A stretch of DNA of 64,000 nucleotides from Paragorgia papillata (GCA_035771165.1 JAWNZC010000322.1:8294501-8358500), one strand, 5' to 3'; positions 21,501 to 34,160 are shown, counted from the stretch's first letter. Numbers and translations are program-made. Notes: generated by a model not told the origin, from the sequence alone.

Positions 21501-22361
21501 CTGATTGGTTGAAACGTTTGATATTTTAGGTATTCTGATTGGTAGAGAAAGGCAGACGCGCAGGCTAACTAGCAGGCATTTGTTTGAAGTGCTCATATTA
21601 TAAATAAGTGATGGCGGCAAATTTAAAACCAAATACGTACTAAGCAATCACACGTATTTAAAATGAATGTTTCAGTTTGGGTCAGTCGAGCTGTACTATA
21701 GAAATCAATTATATGAATCAGAAAAGATTGAGCTTGACTAGGCGCGATAAACTTAGTGAAGACTGGGTCCGAGTTTGGCACTGGCACCTTAAAATTTGCT
21801 ATAGGCAAAAAATTAATGAAATTTTTCAAAAAGTTGGCTATCAAGATATATATTAACAGGTTTGTAATTTATAATCAACAATACATTAATGCAACAACCC
21901 CTTGTGTTCATTGTTTTATTATACATTTTATACATTTTACAATTTTTCAATTTAGTCTTATCAGTCAAGACAATTGAAAGTGATTAAATAGTGCAACTCT
22001 AGATGTTAGTGCTCAATATCACATTATTTAATAGTATTTTCATATGAGCGCACATAACGTTTTCAAACGCATTCTTTAAGTTTTAATGCCAAATATAATC
22101 AGCAATATACCTTATACAATTTTTTAATCAGTCAAAACGAAGTGATTAAGCAGTGCAACTCTATATCCTTTGTCAAAACATTGGACTAACGTTATTTTCT
22201 GCAGTTTCTTCTCGTCTGCATACTAAAATTTACTTTCATAATGTTCGTCGTCTATGTTTCATTTATTTTACTCGTTTTGCGGTAATAAAAGTTTTTAAAA
22301 GGTGCTTCTAGGACTTTTTGTTTGTTTTCCATCCTTGGGCATTAACAATTTTCATGTCTTA

Positions 22362-22891
22362 GGGGCCGTTTACATGGACAAACGTTGTCCCTGGTAGAAG
22401 GGTCACCCTACCCCCCGAGCTACCCAACTTAGTCTTCATTTTAATTAGTCTTGACAGCAAGCGTTTACATGGGGAATTTCATATACTTGTCTCGGGCAGT
22501 AGGGTCACCCTGGGGGTAAGGGGGCGAGATAAACCCGAGGCAAAACTGCGAAACAAAATGGCGGCAGAAAGTGAAACAATTGATAGAGCAGCAAACACGA
22601 AGCGAAAAAAATGGTCTTGGTCTCCAACAATGGTTGAAAACCTGATAATTGACCTGAAAAGCTTCTGTGAGTGTGAGTTTAATTCGATTGTTTAATTCTA
22701 ACAGTACAGTTACAGTTTCTTCCCGACGATCGGCTATCTTAAATTAGATGCATAACTATACCCAGTCCTCCAGGCTTAAACCGATTCAGAAGTCATAATC
22801 TAATTCCTCATGTAAACACACGACAAAGTTGTCTCGGGGGGTAGGGTGTCCCTCTTACCCGAGCCAACTTTTAGTCCACGTAAACAGGCCC
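22362..22891 (+). mobile_element. Harbinger-like element with TTA duplication
   Basis: 530 bp between TTA repeats at 22359-22361 and 22892-22894. Ends GGGGCCGTTTACATGGAC and GTCCACGTAAACAGGCCC are inverted. Subterminal GGGTCACCCT-type motifs are also inverted. It contains the start of a Myb/SANT-like coding exon, so it is probably a deletion derivative of an autonomous PIF/Harbinger element. Confidence 0.82.
22558..22695 (+). pseudogene. Truncated Myb/SANT-like DNA-binding protein of Harbinger type
   Basis: 45 codons starting MAAESETIDRAANTKRKKWS, then WSPTMVENLIIDLKSF. A Trp-rich basic start of this kind is typical of the Myb-like second protein of PIF/Harbinger elements. It is cut off before the third helix. 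Confidence 0.55.
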
Positions 22892-23011
22892 TTAATGCAT
22901 TACGGAGAAATCTTCGCCTGCGAGATTTTACCGGAAATAACCCGTGCCATATAATAAATACAGTATATATGTAGTGCTCCGGCCACTATAAAGTATAACA
23001 TAATTTGATGT

Positions 23012-23118
23012 TCATTTCTCACTACTAAACATAACATCTGTCCTTAGACAGTATTTTCTTCCATCTATCAACACAGAACCACTATGAAGCATGTCATGTT
23101 GAAATACTAGCACACGAC
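23012..23118 (-). CDS. Dioxygenase exon 7 (stop), distal His and 2OG-binding Arg
   Basis: Acceptor TTGTATAG|GT. It encodes RVLVFQHDMLHSGSVL, then GRKYCLRTDVMFSSEK and TGA at 23014-23012. The distal iron His and the conserved Arg are present, so the enzyme looks intact. Confidence 0.92.
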
Positions 23119-24731
23119 CTATACAAGGCAAACAAATACGTAATTATTATATATCCCCAGCAAAAATAACAGAAACGAATCTAATTTTGAAGCAGGAATC
23201 ATTAAGGCCTGTTCACACGTGCGATTTTTGGTTTAGATGCATGTCAAGTAAAAAAACAATCCGCGGATTGTGCCGTGGTTTCACTTTCCTCACTTTTCTG
23301 CTCGTTGGTAATTGCTTACCATGCGTCTAAACAAGAAGTTGGCGATATTTCTCGCATCAGAAATCGGACGTGTGAACAGTCCATTACAAAAACATGAGTT
23401 TGTCTAAAAATAATCAATAGGTCCTCCTATAGTGTAGATAATTGTAGCATATTACTCAGGCTTCCTGTGGAAGACCGAGAAGGGTTAAGGTTTGAGTTAA
23501 CAGGTCGAAAGCTAAGCAATAAATAAAAAGGTTGCATAGTGTTTCCACAAATCCTCGCTTCTATTACCATAACTACTTTAACGTGTTAACTTCAGCAATG
23601 TCTATGTACATGTATAGTAAATAGCAAGTAATAAAATACTCCACTTATTTATAAAATACCAACCAATTTTCGGCACACATTCCACATCATTGTCACCATA
23701 TTGCCAACTCGGATAATTTTCCAGAAAGGTTGTTGATCCTCCGACAAACCCCTAGGTGACAAATAATGTAACATTACACAAAAATACTTTATTTTATATT
23801 ACAAGTAAAAAAAATTTTTTAAGCTTGTTACGAGTACAGTTATATTTATAAGTAATAACATGACTTGAGGGAAATTAGCGATTAAATTTCCCGCAGCCGA
23901 GCGAAGGTTTGTGAAAGTCCGATGGCCGCAGGCCCGAGGACTTTTACAAATCTTCCCGAGGCAAAGGGGAAATTCAATCGCTAATTTCCCAAAAAGTTAT
24001 GGTATTGGTTTGTAATATTATGATCGCCGAGGAAAACTTTGAGAATCTTACGGACAGGAAATTTACACGGTTGATCAGAGAAGTTGCATCTAATTTTCCT
24101 GTGCATGTTGACGAGGGAAAATATATGCAAGCGGGAAATTTAGAAGAAGACAAAGGATTTCTTTGTCTTCTAATTTTCCCTCATCAACATGCACGGGAAA
24201 ATTAGAAGACAAAGGAAAAATTTCCCTCTTGCATGAGAATGCAATGACATTCCCTCGGAGAACAAAAGAATCTGAGGCGATCATGGTATTATCCTATTAA
24301 ACTACTCATTAAACATTCAAAAGAAACGAATGTTTAAACAGTTGTTGTAAATCGGATACAGCATTGATTAATAAAAAAAAATCAATGCTGTATTCGATTT
24401 ACAGCATACTAATTAGGACCCATTGGCTCAAATTGAGCGTTTTCCTTGTTTAAATAATTTGTTTTTGCCTTTCTTACTGCTGCTAAACAAAGTATTCATG
24501 ATATAAACTCATCGTAGCTTAAGTAAGATTCGCGTCCGAATTGTATGGCATTTACAACGACTCGCCGCAGTTCGGCCGTTCATATTGTATCTATTACTTA
24601 ACATACATGTATTAAATGCAACGCTTGTAACTTGTGGAAACAACATATATTTTAAATGACATTATCTTTATGATGACGATGAGAATGATAATCATGACGA
24701 CGACGACGGCGATGAAAATAATGACGACGAC

Positions 24732-24772
<41 letters not shown>

Positions 24773-27700
24773 CGACGACGACGACGACGATGATGATGAT
24801 GATGACGACGATGATGACGACGACGACGATGATCGGATGAGCACAGTAACGGTAATGGTAATAACAATAATTAATAGATGACAAACGCAAGGAGTGTTTG
24901 CACGCTCTCTCGAACCATTGAGCTCAATCCAAAAAATATATAGTTAATTAATTCTGCCAACCTCATTCAAGTAGAGCTGTACTGTTAGGTAACTTATTTC
25001 TCCATTTTCCCTGATGTAATTGCCATCAAAATGTGGTTTAAATTGTTGTCCAGGGTCATATCTCAAGAACCTTAAGCTGTTAATAAAGAATACTTGTAAA
25101 ATAAGAAAAAAATTAAATAGATATGCCTAAATTAGAGACGCGTTGTCATTAAAAATATAATTCTTCACAGGATAAAATTAATCAGATTTACGATAGATTA
25201 CTTTATAATTGTTAATTTATATATTTGAGATATTTATGTCTGTACAGTACACTATAAATGTCACTGTAAAAATCTATAAAACTATGAATATTAAATTAAT
25301 AGCAGTTTTGGGTATACGATTTTACTAGACGTATTTCTGTTTTACCGTTCATTCAAGCCAAGTGCTTTTCTTCCTTTCCATTGTTCTGGAATTAAATGGT
25401 TAATTCTTTTCCAGATTTCACCAGATTTCTGCAAACACAGCAATAAAAATCTCGACTATATTTAATATATTAGATCTTATGCTATAATGTATTTATACTG
25501 TCCAGGTACTTTTTGAAAATCATGTAATATGAAAATGTTTCCTGATTAAATGTTATTGTTATTATGTACAGTGTATGTAATATATACTTCGCTTTCATGT
25601 GAGGACATCAAATTCTATAAAAATAACAATTTAGTTTTTCTCCTGTCTTGCATGCGGAAACCTTATCTGTATGTGCCACTAGCGCAGCTTTGCTTTTTTT
25701 GGTGTTTTTGTTGATTTTTGGATAGTTGTCCTGGATAGTTTAACTTTTAATAACTTTATTTTGGCATTGAATAGATCAATATGTAAATACATTAATTTTG
25801 TACAAACATATAAACTAAGAAAACAGGACCAAGAGACTAAAGAAAGACGTAAAAGAAAAACGAAAATAGAGAAATCTAATATCCAAAAATACTCATGGTA
25901 AAACACAAACAGTACGTACTGAATCTCCCATGCAAAGTGTTCACCAATTAAATCTAGGTTAAACATTTATTAAAAATAAAGAAAAAAGAAAGAAAAGACA
26001 ACAAGGAAAGAGAGGGCAAAAAAAGCCGTTATACAACACATTCAAATATTGTTATCGAGTATGAACTAAAACTCTCAGGATGTTTTGTTCAGTGTGTTTG
26101 TATTTCACTTCTTTAATTCTTATAGCAAACACTCCAAGCTTTTCTAAAACTTTCCTTTCTTTATGTAATAGATAAATCCCGAGAACGAGGGATGTATGCT
26201 ATATAAAGACCCGAGGACGCGCAGCGTCCGAGGGCTCTATATCGCATACATCCTGACGTTCGAGGGATTTACCTGACTTAATTTATTACTGAGGAGGTTT
26301 TCCAACAAAGTTTTGTCTTTTTTTTCCACCTTGGACAAAGATTTTCCATGTTTTTTTCTTCATTTCGTATCTAATTATTATTCAAGGTCTTTATGCGATA
26401 TAAAGACCTCGGAAGAACAAAGAAAACCGACTCGATAATAAATTAATTACTATTACAGACTATCAAAAATCTAAAGTACATTTATTAGTTACTTGTTTTC
26501 ACACAATTGCACTTTTTCCGCATTTTCGGCCAAACAATCAAACATTCGCGTTCAAGTCGTTTACATGAGGTTTGCACGCTCTTCCATGCATATTTTGCAA
26601 ATTATATTTTTACTTATCCTGTGTACAAGCCCCCATTCCTACTTCTTGGTGAAAAACAGGTTTATAACGAATCAACGATATTTATGGTATTATACAAACT
26701 CTTAATTATATAATAAATTATTATTATACTTAGTCTAAAACTATTTAATACACTGCATGGTAGCCAAAATGATTGAGCCGCCTGAAGGAAGACAGTGTTA
26801 TCAGACAAAATCCATAAGAACGGCAATTAAAGTACTTTTTCAGAATGTCCGGAAGAAATCATATTTAACAATAAAATTTCTAGGTTATGAAAGGGTTTTT
26901 GGAAGAGAACGAGACACTTGAACTGGCTTCAGCTACCCTAGGTATGTGTTTGCGTGCAAATAAAATCACCAAAAATACTGAAACAAATACTAGAAAAAGA
27001 AATACTAGAAATCAAATTTTTTGTTGTTTTCATACACTTTAACACATAGAAATTCGAATCAAATATTAAACTTCTAATAGAACTAATTCATTCTAGAACT
27101 AGAAACATTACGAAAAAGTTGAAAAGCTCGCAGAAATGTAGGTGGCTCGTTAATTTTGGCCATCAGTGTACATATAGTTCATACCCTGGTCCCACAATCA
27201 TATCTTACGTCTTATACTGTATCAAACAGTCTAGCTCTTTACCAGTGTCAGTTGGAGTTCCTCAAGGCAGCATCTTGGGTCCGCTACTTTTCATTATTTG
27301 CGTCAACGACATGCCTAGCGTTGTCAAACACTGCAAGATAATACTTTACTACACAGATGACACCCTTCTTTATTACTCTTCTAACTCTGCCAAGGACATC
27401 GAGAAATACGTCAATGAAGACCTTAAACAAATCTCACAATGGCTAAATAATAATCGTCTTACATTAAAATGCATAAAATCCAAATTTCTTCTTTTTGGTA
27501 GTAGCTATCGTTTGAAAGCATTTACTAACATCTCAATATCAATAAACGAAAACCAACTTGACCGTGAACGCAGTTTTAAATACCTGGGAATAACCTTTTC
27601 CGAAGATCTCTCCTGGTATGACCATTTAGATAACATTTCAACCAAAATTAGCCAACGTGTTGGATTGTTAAGAAGAGTTAAAGCTTTCATTCCTACTAAA

Positions 27701-30700
27701 GCACGATTAACTTTATACAATGCTCTTATTCTTCCACTGTTCAATTACGCAGACATTGTATGGGGTGACAAAAATAACTCGACTCTTATGGACCAACTTC
27801 AAATTCTTCAAAATAAAGCTGCTAAAACTATCCTTGATGTCCCTCTTTTTACTTCCTCGACTGAAGCCCTCAATAAACTACCCTGGCATCCACTTTAACA
27901 ATCTTCAAGTGTAAAAATAATTTAATAGATTTTGATTTTAAACTGACTACAGTGAAACCTGAATTTTGCGACCACCCCAGGTGCCACGTAAAAGTGGTCT
28001 TTAAGGACAGGTGGTCGTTCAGACAGGTAGTGATGTGACGTCATAGCAGCCATTTTGGCAGCGCCGCGACTCGTACTGTCGTTCACTTCAGTTTTTGCGC
28101 TGTGTTTTTGTTACGTTTCAAATTCATTTTGAAACATGGCTTTATTTACGATCTTCCAGTAGTATTTTTTAGATGTGAACACTCAGTTTTGTCACTTTCC
28201 TTTCCAAGTTAAAAAGCCGTTGTAAAATATACAAACTTGTCGCGGTAAACGATCGTCAAGATCAACTTGTCTAAAGTTAACAAATATTACTCATGGTTTT
28301 GGGTTGTTCAGACATTCAGTCATTGTATTAACTCTCAAACATCAACTAAAAAGTATTTGGCTTTGGCAGGAGAAATTCACACAGATTTTCATCAAATAAT
28401 GCTCAAAAGAGAAGCAAAACAAGACTAAAATGCGGTAACACGGCAATTGAGCAACACTTCCGGTTTCTTGTTTTCACATGTGGTCGCATTCGCGTTTGCT
28501 TGCTATGAAAAAACGGGTATTTCTTTAACGTATTTCGGCCGTTTTACGTTGAGTTGGTCGCTCATAACAGGTAAATATCTTGTTTGGGACACAAAAAACC
28601 GGTCGCTGGTCGCGTAACGCAGGTGGTCGCTCATTGCAGGTATATTTCAACTACAAATCGTCCGTGCCAGAAAAAGTGGTCGTATATGACAGGTGGTCGT
28701 AAAACATGGGGGTCGCAAAACTCAGGTTTCACTGTAATATTAACCATACTTATAATACTAGACGCAAAGACAATATCTACCTTTAATAGTAAACCCAAAA
28801 CAAATTGGGGGAAGCAAAAACGTCTCTACCAAGCATCTAAAGAATATTTAATAATGCTTTGACATTCAATTTAAGATCGATAGAACAATAATTGGCAGCC
28901 TTTAAACATGAACTTCTCAAAATACATGTACCATACCCATAATATTACTTTATACTGTAGTTTACTTTTTTATCTTTGTAATATACTATTTAAGAAATAG
29001 AAAATGGCCGCCCGTGTTTATATAGCCTGATGCAAACACGAGAGTGGGTTGGGAGAATTCGAAAGTTTATGTGAACCCGAGCCGTAGGCGAGGGTTTACA
29101 TAAGTACTTTCGAATTCTCCCAACTCACTCGAGTGTTTGCATCAGGTTATATAAACACAGGGCATCCATTTTCTATTTCTTTTATGAAATAAGGCTAAAA
29201 AATGTGCCGTGACATCACAACCGTGTTTACATAGCCTGATATAAACACGGTAATTGACCAATCACAGCGTGCGTAAGGCGCAACCTATTTTATAAATAAT
29301 CATTAACACATATACTCTTACTTCATAATTTTACGATGTATTCTATATTATTTTTCTTTTATAATTTCATATTTTGTATTTTTGTTTCTCAGGAACCTTC
29401 TGAAAAACACTACTTGTGATGTAGGTTTTCCTGAATAAATATTATCATCATTCATTCATTCACAGGTTCTACAACCCCCCACCCCCACCCCCACCAGAAA
29501 TGCTGAAAGCAGTGAGAGAACCTCTGGTCGAAGATGCCACAAAACTCGCTTTCATTTTGCAGTAATCTAATTAAGGCCCGACCAATAAAACACTTGCCTA
29601 ACATATTTACCCCCCTAACAGATTTATAAGCCAATCAGAAATAGCATGAAGATCTGACCCTAGCAACTTCATTGGTTCAGAGCGATCAAAGAAAGAGCGT
29701 CTTCGACAAGAGATTCTTTCACCGCTTTCAACATTTCGGGGAAGAGCGGGTGACGTAGAACCTCTGGAACCGGGGTACAAGGTTCACACTCATTAAACTA
29801 ACTCAAATTACTGTAGACCGAATTCGTACCTCAAAAGAGTCCACAATGCACCGGTAGTTGTTTCTTACATCAGTCATCATTTTTTGTCTAAAATATATTA
29901 AACAATAATTATACTCTGCATGTAATTTCTAGTTAGTACGTGACATGATCTTATTCATCCCTATTTCCTAAATGCTATTTTTAAAGCTACAGTATTTAGA
30001 TATTAAAGTACCGGTACATGTAGAACAGTGTAATTTTTGAACATATGGGGTATTTTCAGTGGCAGCATCGATTTTGTAAAGTAAATTACCAAATTAGTGT
30101 CAGGAATTTGAATTGAGAACTGTAAAAATACAGTAACGTGCATGTTTTTAGAAAATTTTATAAACCACAAAGTAAAACAAAGTAAAGACAAATTAAGAAA
30201 TGGCTCCAAATTTGTATGCTGTAAACTGAATACAACGTACATCATTCTAGTTTGCATAAACTTTTCCTTCGACAAAACGGCATGAATCTTAAAAAATAAT
30301 TGGTATATTTAGATGCATCTGTATCTTATGCAAGATACAATATTCGCGGCTGCACTGCATGTACATGTATATGGACATAAAAACTAACCAGCTGATGCCC
30401 AGTATTTATCTATTACTCCCGGTGTCTGTAAGATCGTTTGGCATTGCATGGGCAAACTAAAATAATAACAGGCTCGTTAATTTTTGGCAAAGCTCAGACT
30501 GTCAGTTAAGTATAACCTAAAATTATCTTCAGTTGTTAAATCTCGAGCAATCAAAACTCCAGACTCAATATTTACAAGAAGAAATCGTACGCTAACAGGT
30601 CACAGTGGCAACTGTATTAGCTGCCAAAATATCAATTATTAATAATAGTTCAGCCCAGACCCACTTTTTAATCATATGCAACGTAAAATGCAATGTAAAA

Positions 30701-32609
30701 TATTTTCTTCATTATATCAAACCATATACTCGTGAGTGCAAACCCACTGATACAATTGCAACAGAAAATTAATTAAAGTTTTGGAGATAATGATGTTTTT
30801 TGTAACTGAAAATTTGTCAAATTCAAATTATGTTACTGTATATCACTTGTGACGTCACAGTTAACATTGCACCAAATTTGTCATTACATGTAAATGCGAT
30901 TTATAGACGCTTCATAACAAACATTACTCAAAAATGATGTACTGAATAATTTTTAATTAAAATAAGAATTTAAATATAAAGCTAGATCAAAACGTACTAC
31001 TAAATTCTTCTGCTTTTTAAACAACTAAAATTAGTTGGAATATATTGGAATAAAATCGGAAAAATGTTTCACTGTCGTCGAAAGTAGATTTCCAAAGTTT
31101 TTTAAAAGGCAGCACCCTAGGGTTTTATGACCATGTGTGAGCTGGTTGCAAATTTGGCATGGAATTTAATACTCTAATCAGGAAATTTTATGAGCTCAGG
31201 ACACGTAAATTAACCCAAAGGTTTGAAAAAAATTCACCAAAGAAAAATCGAGTGGTGGAAGAAAGTTATCAAAAGATCTATAAGTATCTTCAAGGCTTCA
31301 TATTGACATGGTAACATTATCTTCCAAAAGTAGATAAGACAGATAACAACAAAGATATGTATTTGCAAATTAACAATAATTTTGTTAATCTTACTTACTG
31401 AAAAATTTCATGAACATACATTGCAAAAAGCAAAGCTGGTTCGACGTTGCATTTTACCTTTAATAACAATAAATATACAGTATAACGCAGTATCCCCCTC
31501 CAATTGTAATGAGCAAAAGAACGACTGCCTGAAAACTGCATTTCTATTTACACAAGTTGTGGAGTGGTGGAGGGATCGGATGTTTGTGACAAACAATCAC
31601 TTCTCACAAGGTGACAAGATCATACAAGGTTTATTTTTTTATCTAAAATGAAAACGCGACCGAATGTATCCCTGCCTACTTACTTACATTATACTGTCTA
31701 TGGATATGACAACCCCTATTTTCAAAAGACTGGTCAGTAAAAGAGATATTTTGCAGAGAAAGAGAGAGAGAAAGAGAGAGGGGTAAGATGAGGACTAGGC
31801 AATTATAAACTACCTAGTAGTACATGTACACCCAGGCATTCCTACTCAGACTAGTCATAGGCATTTTAAAATTTGGATCTCTGAAATGGCATTTGCAGCA
31901 TTCTGAGAACACATTTTGTAAAAAATTTTAGGTTTTCAAAACACTATTTTAATGGTGCATTTTGTTATACATTAAATCACATGCTAAGCATAAAAAAACA
32001 ACATTTCAGAGAAAATATTTTGCGAAGCAAAATTCAAATGACAATGTAAAAATGCGAAGCATCAAGCATGTTGTAACTTGTAAGAAATTTCTTTATCCAA
32101 ACTTACTTCATAACACTTATTTTGTGGGATTAGAATACTATCGCTTGTTTTTATTAAAACACGCCATTTTCCTGCTGTTGTTATTGTAATAACTAATAAG
32201 TAGTGCTTCCACTTCTTGAAATGAAAACTTTCTTGTGCTTCCACTTTTCAAAATGAAAGCTTCAGCTAAAATTATTGGGGGGGGGGGGGATCGCCCCCCT
32301 AGTGTCCGCCACTGGTATGTAATAATTATTGATTGCAATATGTTTGTCTCACTGCTAGTTTTTGCATGTATTTCAATTTTCTTTAACAATGGAAAAAGAG
32401 CCATTTGGAATCCTTTGAGAAACTTTCAAAGTTGAAGAAGGGGGGGGGGGGGCAACTTCTCCCCTTAAACTCATCCCTCAAGTTCCCAAAAGGTAGTAAA
32501 GGGAGTTAATTATAGACAATTTGATAGACAATTTGATAGACAATTTAGAACCAATTACATTTTACATTTTTGACTACTCTTCAAGTTTTTTGGGGTGTCA
32601 TCCCCCCCC

Positions 32610-32640
<31 letters not shown>

Positions 32641-33748
32641 CTCACATACATACACACCTAATGTGCACCCTGCCCAACAGAAATTATTGGTTGCCCAGGA
32701 CATCAGGCATGTACAATGGAAAAAACCTTTAATAAACTGTTTGCCTTTGTGGCTTTTTTAGCAATGTTGATATTTAATATTATATAAATATTGTAGATAG
32801 TTTTTAACACAATATACATGGATATATACAAGTACTGTACCACATCTGTATACATGCCTAAGCCAGTGAGCCAGAAATGTAGTAACTATGGGCTGAATGC
32901 ATGCACGCAGGGCAGAACTTTACCACTCAACACAAAATTTTAAGCATCTGGCAAGTTACATTGTAGAGTGGGAAAAAGATAAAACCTCTGGTATAAAGCA
33001 GTATGGTGATTATATCATCAAACAGCTGCAATAGAATTGTAGCTCCAAAAAGTGTGTGTGTGTGGGGGGGGGGGGGGGGGGGTCACACACCCACACAACA
33101 CCCATTCAGAATGCCAACTGGTTGTAAATATAATGTTAACAATCATACATATGTGGCAACCCTGTCATCCAAGAATGTCATTTGGCACTCATTATTTTTT
33201 ACTTTAAATGCCAGACAATTTTACTTGATCGTCAGGGGAAGACCTCTGAGCAAGGTGAGAGTGAAAGCTGCATGGGTTATGTTAATTGTCAAAATCAACA
33301 AAACTTATGAAAAGTTAAATTTTCATATAAATTATATTATTTTAGTATACATCATATAAGCTGTGCCTGATGGTGTCATACTTTAATTTTCATTCAGGGC
33401 ACTAACTAGGCTATAGCTGGGCAGTACATATATTATATTACCTTCCTCCTCCAACATTGACTAAAGCCAGAGTATATCCTTGTTGTTCAGTCATTTCTAT
33501 CATATCTTTGCATTCCTAAATAAAAAATAAAAGAAAATTTAAATCTTATAATGTATACTATGAATAATACGCCTAAGATTTCGACACAAGTTATTAAATT
33601 CTATATTAAAAGCATGCAACTATAAACAAATTTATACCTTCTCGGTGAACACTTCGTCTACAATAAATGCCAGTTTATTCTCGTTAAAAGTTTCCTTTGC
33701 GGGAAGATCCAGTGGTTTGGCTTTCAACTTTTTCTTGTATTGCGACAT
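23012..33748 (-). CDS. 2OG-Fe(II) dioxygenase, prolyl-4-hydroxylase-like, 7 exons, 211 aa
   Basis: Joined minus-strand exons are 33748-33638, 33515-33442, 29887-29830, 25428-25346, 25076-24962, 23751-23664 and 23118-23012. They total 636 bp with matching phases (0, 2, 0, 2, 0, 1), i.e. 211 codons plus stop. The protein has a short basic start, ALVNVGGGR, then NERLRFLRYDPGQQFKPHFD. It ends with LVFQHDMLHSG and KYCLRTDVMF. The double-stranded beta-helix triad is visible: H and D of PHFD and the distal H of HDMLHSG bind Fe(II), and the Arg of CLRTDV should hold 2-oxoglutarate. No signal peptide or membrane segment is evident, so a cytosolic or nuclear hydroxylase is likely. The substrate cannot be read from sequence. 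Introns hold LINE, MITE and microsatellite insertions. Confidence 0.9.
23205..23383. mobile_element. Harbinger-like MITE, TTA flanks
   Basis: 179 bp with inverted ends AGGCCTGTTCACACGTGCG and ATCGGACGTGTGAACAGTCC then A, flanked by TTA on both sides. It lies in the last intron of the dioxygenase gene. Confidence 0.72.
23664..23751 (-). CDS. Dioxygenase exon 6
   Basis: Acceptor CACCTAG|GG and donor ATTG|GTTGGT. It begins GFVGGSTTFLENYP, matching the GGxTxF strand of the fold. Confidence 0.9.
23869..23990. mobile_element. Hairpin element
   Basis: GGGAAATTAGCGATTAAATT at the left is inverted at the right (AATTCAATCGCTAATTTCCC). The centre is rich in CCGAG/CGAGG motifs. It lies in a dioxygenase intron. 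Confidence 0.7.
24019..24290. mobile_element. Nested hairpin element
   Basis: Outer arms ATGATCGCC/GGCGATCAT enclose an inner perfect stem TTTTCCTGTGCATGTTGACG paired at about 24180-24200. A second related stem follows, with AATTTCCC/GGGAAATT motifs. Confidence 0.65.
24340..24600. mobile_element. Repeat family B, second copy
   Basis: Same order of blocks as 17962-18238: AATGCTGTATTCGATTTACA, ATTAGGACCCATTGGCTCAA, AACAAAGTATTCATGATATA and a terminal TTCATATTGTATCTATTAC. The hairpin near the right end is eroded. Confidence 0.78.
24675..24836. repeat. (GAT/GAC)n trinucleotide repeat
   Basis: Mixed GAT and GAC triplets over about 160 bp in the intron after dioxygenase exon 5. The Met/Thr, His/Arg and Ile/Val frames across it are artefacts. 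Confidence 0.95.
24962..25076 (-). CDS. Dioxygenase exon 5, HxD iron motif
   Basis: Acceptor TTAACAG|CT and donor GAG|GTTGGC. It encodes LRFLRYDPGQQFKPHFDGNY and then ISYLTVQLYLNE. The His and Asp of HFD are the first two metal ligands. Confidence 0.92.
25346..25428 (-). CDS. Dioxygenase exon 4
   Basis: Acceptor GTTTGCAG|AA and donor AACG|GTAAAA. It encodes KSGEIWKRINHLIPEQWKGR, then KALGLNE. Confidence 0.88.
26170..26448. mobile_element. Hairpin plus GGTTTTC/GAAAACC element
   Basis: The first part is a palindrome around GACCCGAGGACGCGCAGCGT with the strap GACGTTCGAGGGATTTACC. The second has TIR-like ends AATTTATTACTGAGGAGG then TTTTC, inverted as GAAAACCGACTCGATAATAA then ATT. It shares both motifs with the recombinase element at 44-46 kb. 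Confidence 0.65.
27085..28860 (+). pseudogene. LINE (L2/CR1-like) reverse transcriptase C-terminal half, split by a MITE
   Basis: From 27119 the frame reads LPVSVGVPQGSILGPLLFII, then a palm motif YTDD in place of the usual FADD/YADD, KYLGITFSEDLSW and LPLFNYADIVWG. It ends near 27898. After the inserted MITE (27950-28734), DNA reading NHTYNTRRKD and KTNWGK continues the typical LINE C-terminus. N-terminal endonuclease and RT fingers are missing. The Ala-to-Thr change in the catalytic box and the insertion make it inactive. Confidence 0.88.
27950..28734. mobile_element. Tc1/mariner-like non-autonomous element, TA duplication
   Basis: 785 bp. The ends CAGTGAAACCTGAATTTTGC and the inverted GCAAAACTCAGGTTTCACTG are flanked by TA at 27948-27949 and 28735-28736. 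Internal GGTGGTCG motifs recur near both ends. No transposase frame is seen. It is inserted in a LINE relic. Confidence 0.85.
28993..29180. mobile_element. Long-stem hairpin element
   Basis: AGAAATAGAAAATGG and GTGTTTATATAGCCTGATGC pair with inverted copies at the right, with an inner stem GGGAGAATTCGAAAGT. A short related hairpin (GTGTTTACATAGCCTGATAT) follows at about 29222. Confidence 0.78.
29830..29887 (-). CDS. Dioxygenase exon 3
   Basis: Acceptor ATTTTAG|AC and donor GAG|GTACGA. It encodes QKMMTDVRNNYRCIVDSFE, the VRNNxRC motif common in this group. Phase 2 in, 0 out. Confidence 0.88.
29888..33441. other. Dioxygenase intron 2, no second gene supported
   Basis: AT-rich. It holds G/C homopolymer runs (32278, 32440, 32600, 33060), a (CA)n tract near 32630 and a GA-rich run near 31755. 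One splice-bounded open stretch near 30400-30465 does not fit the phase of the flanking exons. Confidence 0.5.
33442..33515 (-). CDS. Dioxygenase exon 2
   Basis: Acceptor TTTAG|GA and donor GGAAG|GTAATA. It encodes ECKDMIEMTEQQGYTLALVN and then VGGG, leaving in phase 2. Confidence 0.9.
33638..33748 (-). CDS. Dioxygenase exon 1 (start codon)
   Basis: ATG at 33748-33746, MSQYKKKLKAKPLDL..., 37 codons, donor AAG|GTATAA. A stretch like NKLAFIVDEVFTEK leads into the catalytic domain. Confidence 0.85.
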
Positions 33749-34160
33749 AGTGAGTCGGTGATGAAACCTGCTGAAACTTACTACAACCTCTGTCCTGTGC
33801 AACTACTGTATGAAGTATGAACTTGCTTGGAAGACGGAAAGTGTTTTATAAACATGAAGACGTTTTAAAAATAAAACTGCATGTAATGTCACAAAAATAG
33901 ATTTTTAAAATCAGGCCTGTGACGTCGCAAGCTACATGCAGGCAATACAGCCCGCGCGTGGTGCAATTTGCTTGTGATTAATATTAGCTGTGGCGCAACA
34001 ATTATCCACATGCAAAGTATACAAACTGCATGTACGGGCATTGTAGTTCCGTGGTTTTACCGTTTTCACTTTGACGTTATAAAGCTGGTATAATTGTTTT
34101 ATATATTTTGTAAATCGTTATTACGAGTCTTCCTCCAGGGGTCTTTGTCTAATGTCTATG

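Noticed and set aside
30395..30470. Splice-bounded minus-strand frame (LPMQCQTILQTPGVIDK) in dioxygenase intron 2
   Set aside because: Including it would shift the frame of exon 3, whereas exon 2 joins exon 3 directly in phase with family-typical sequence.
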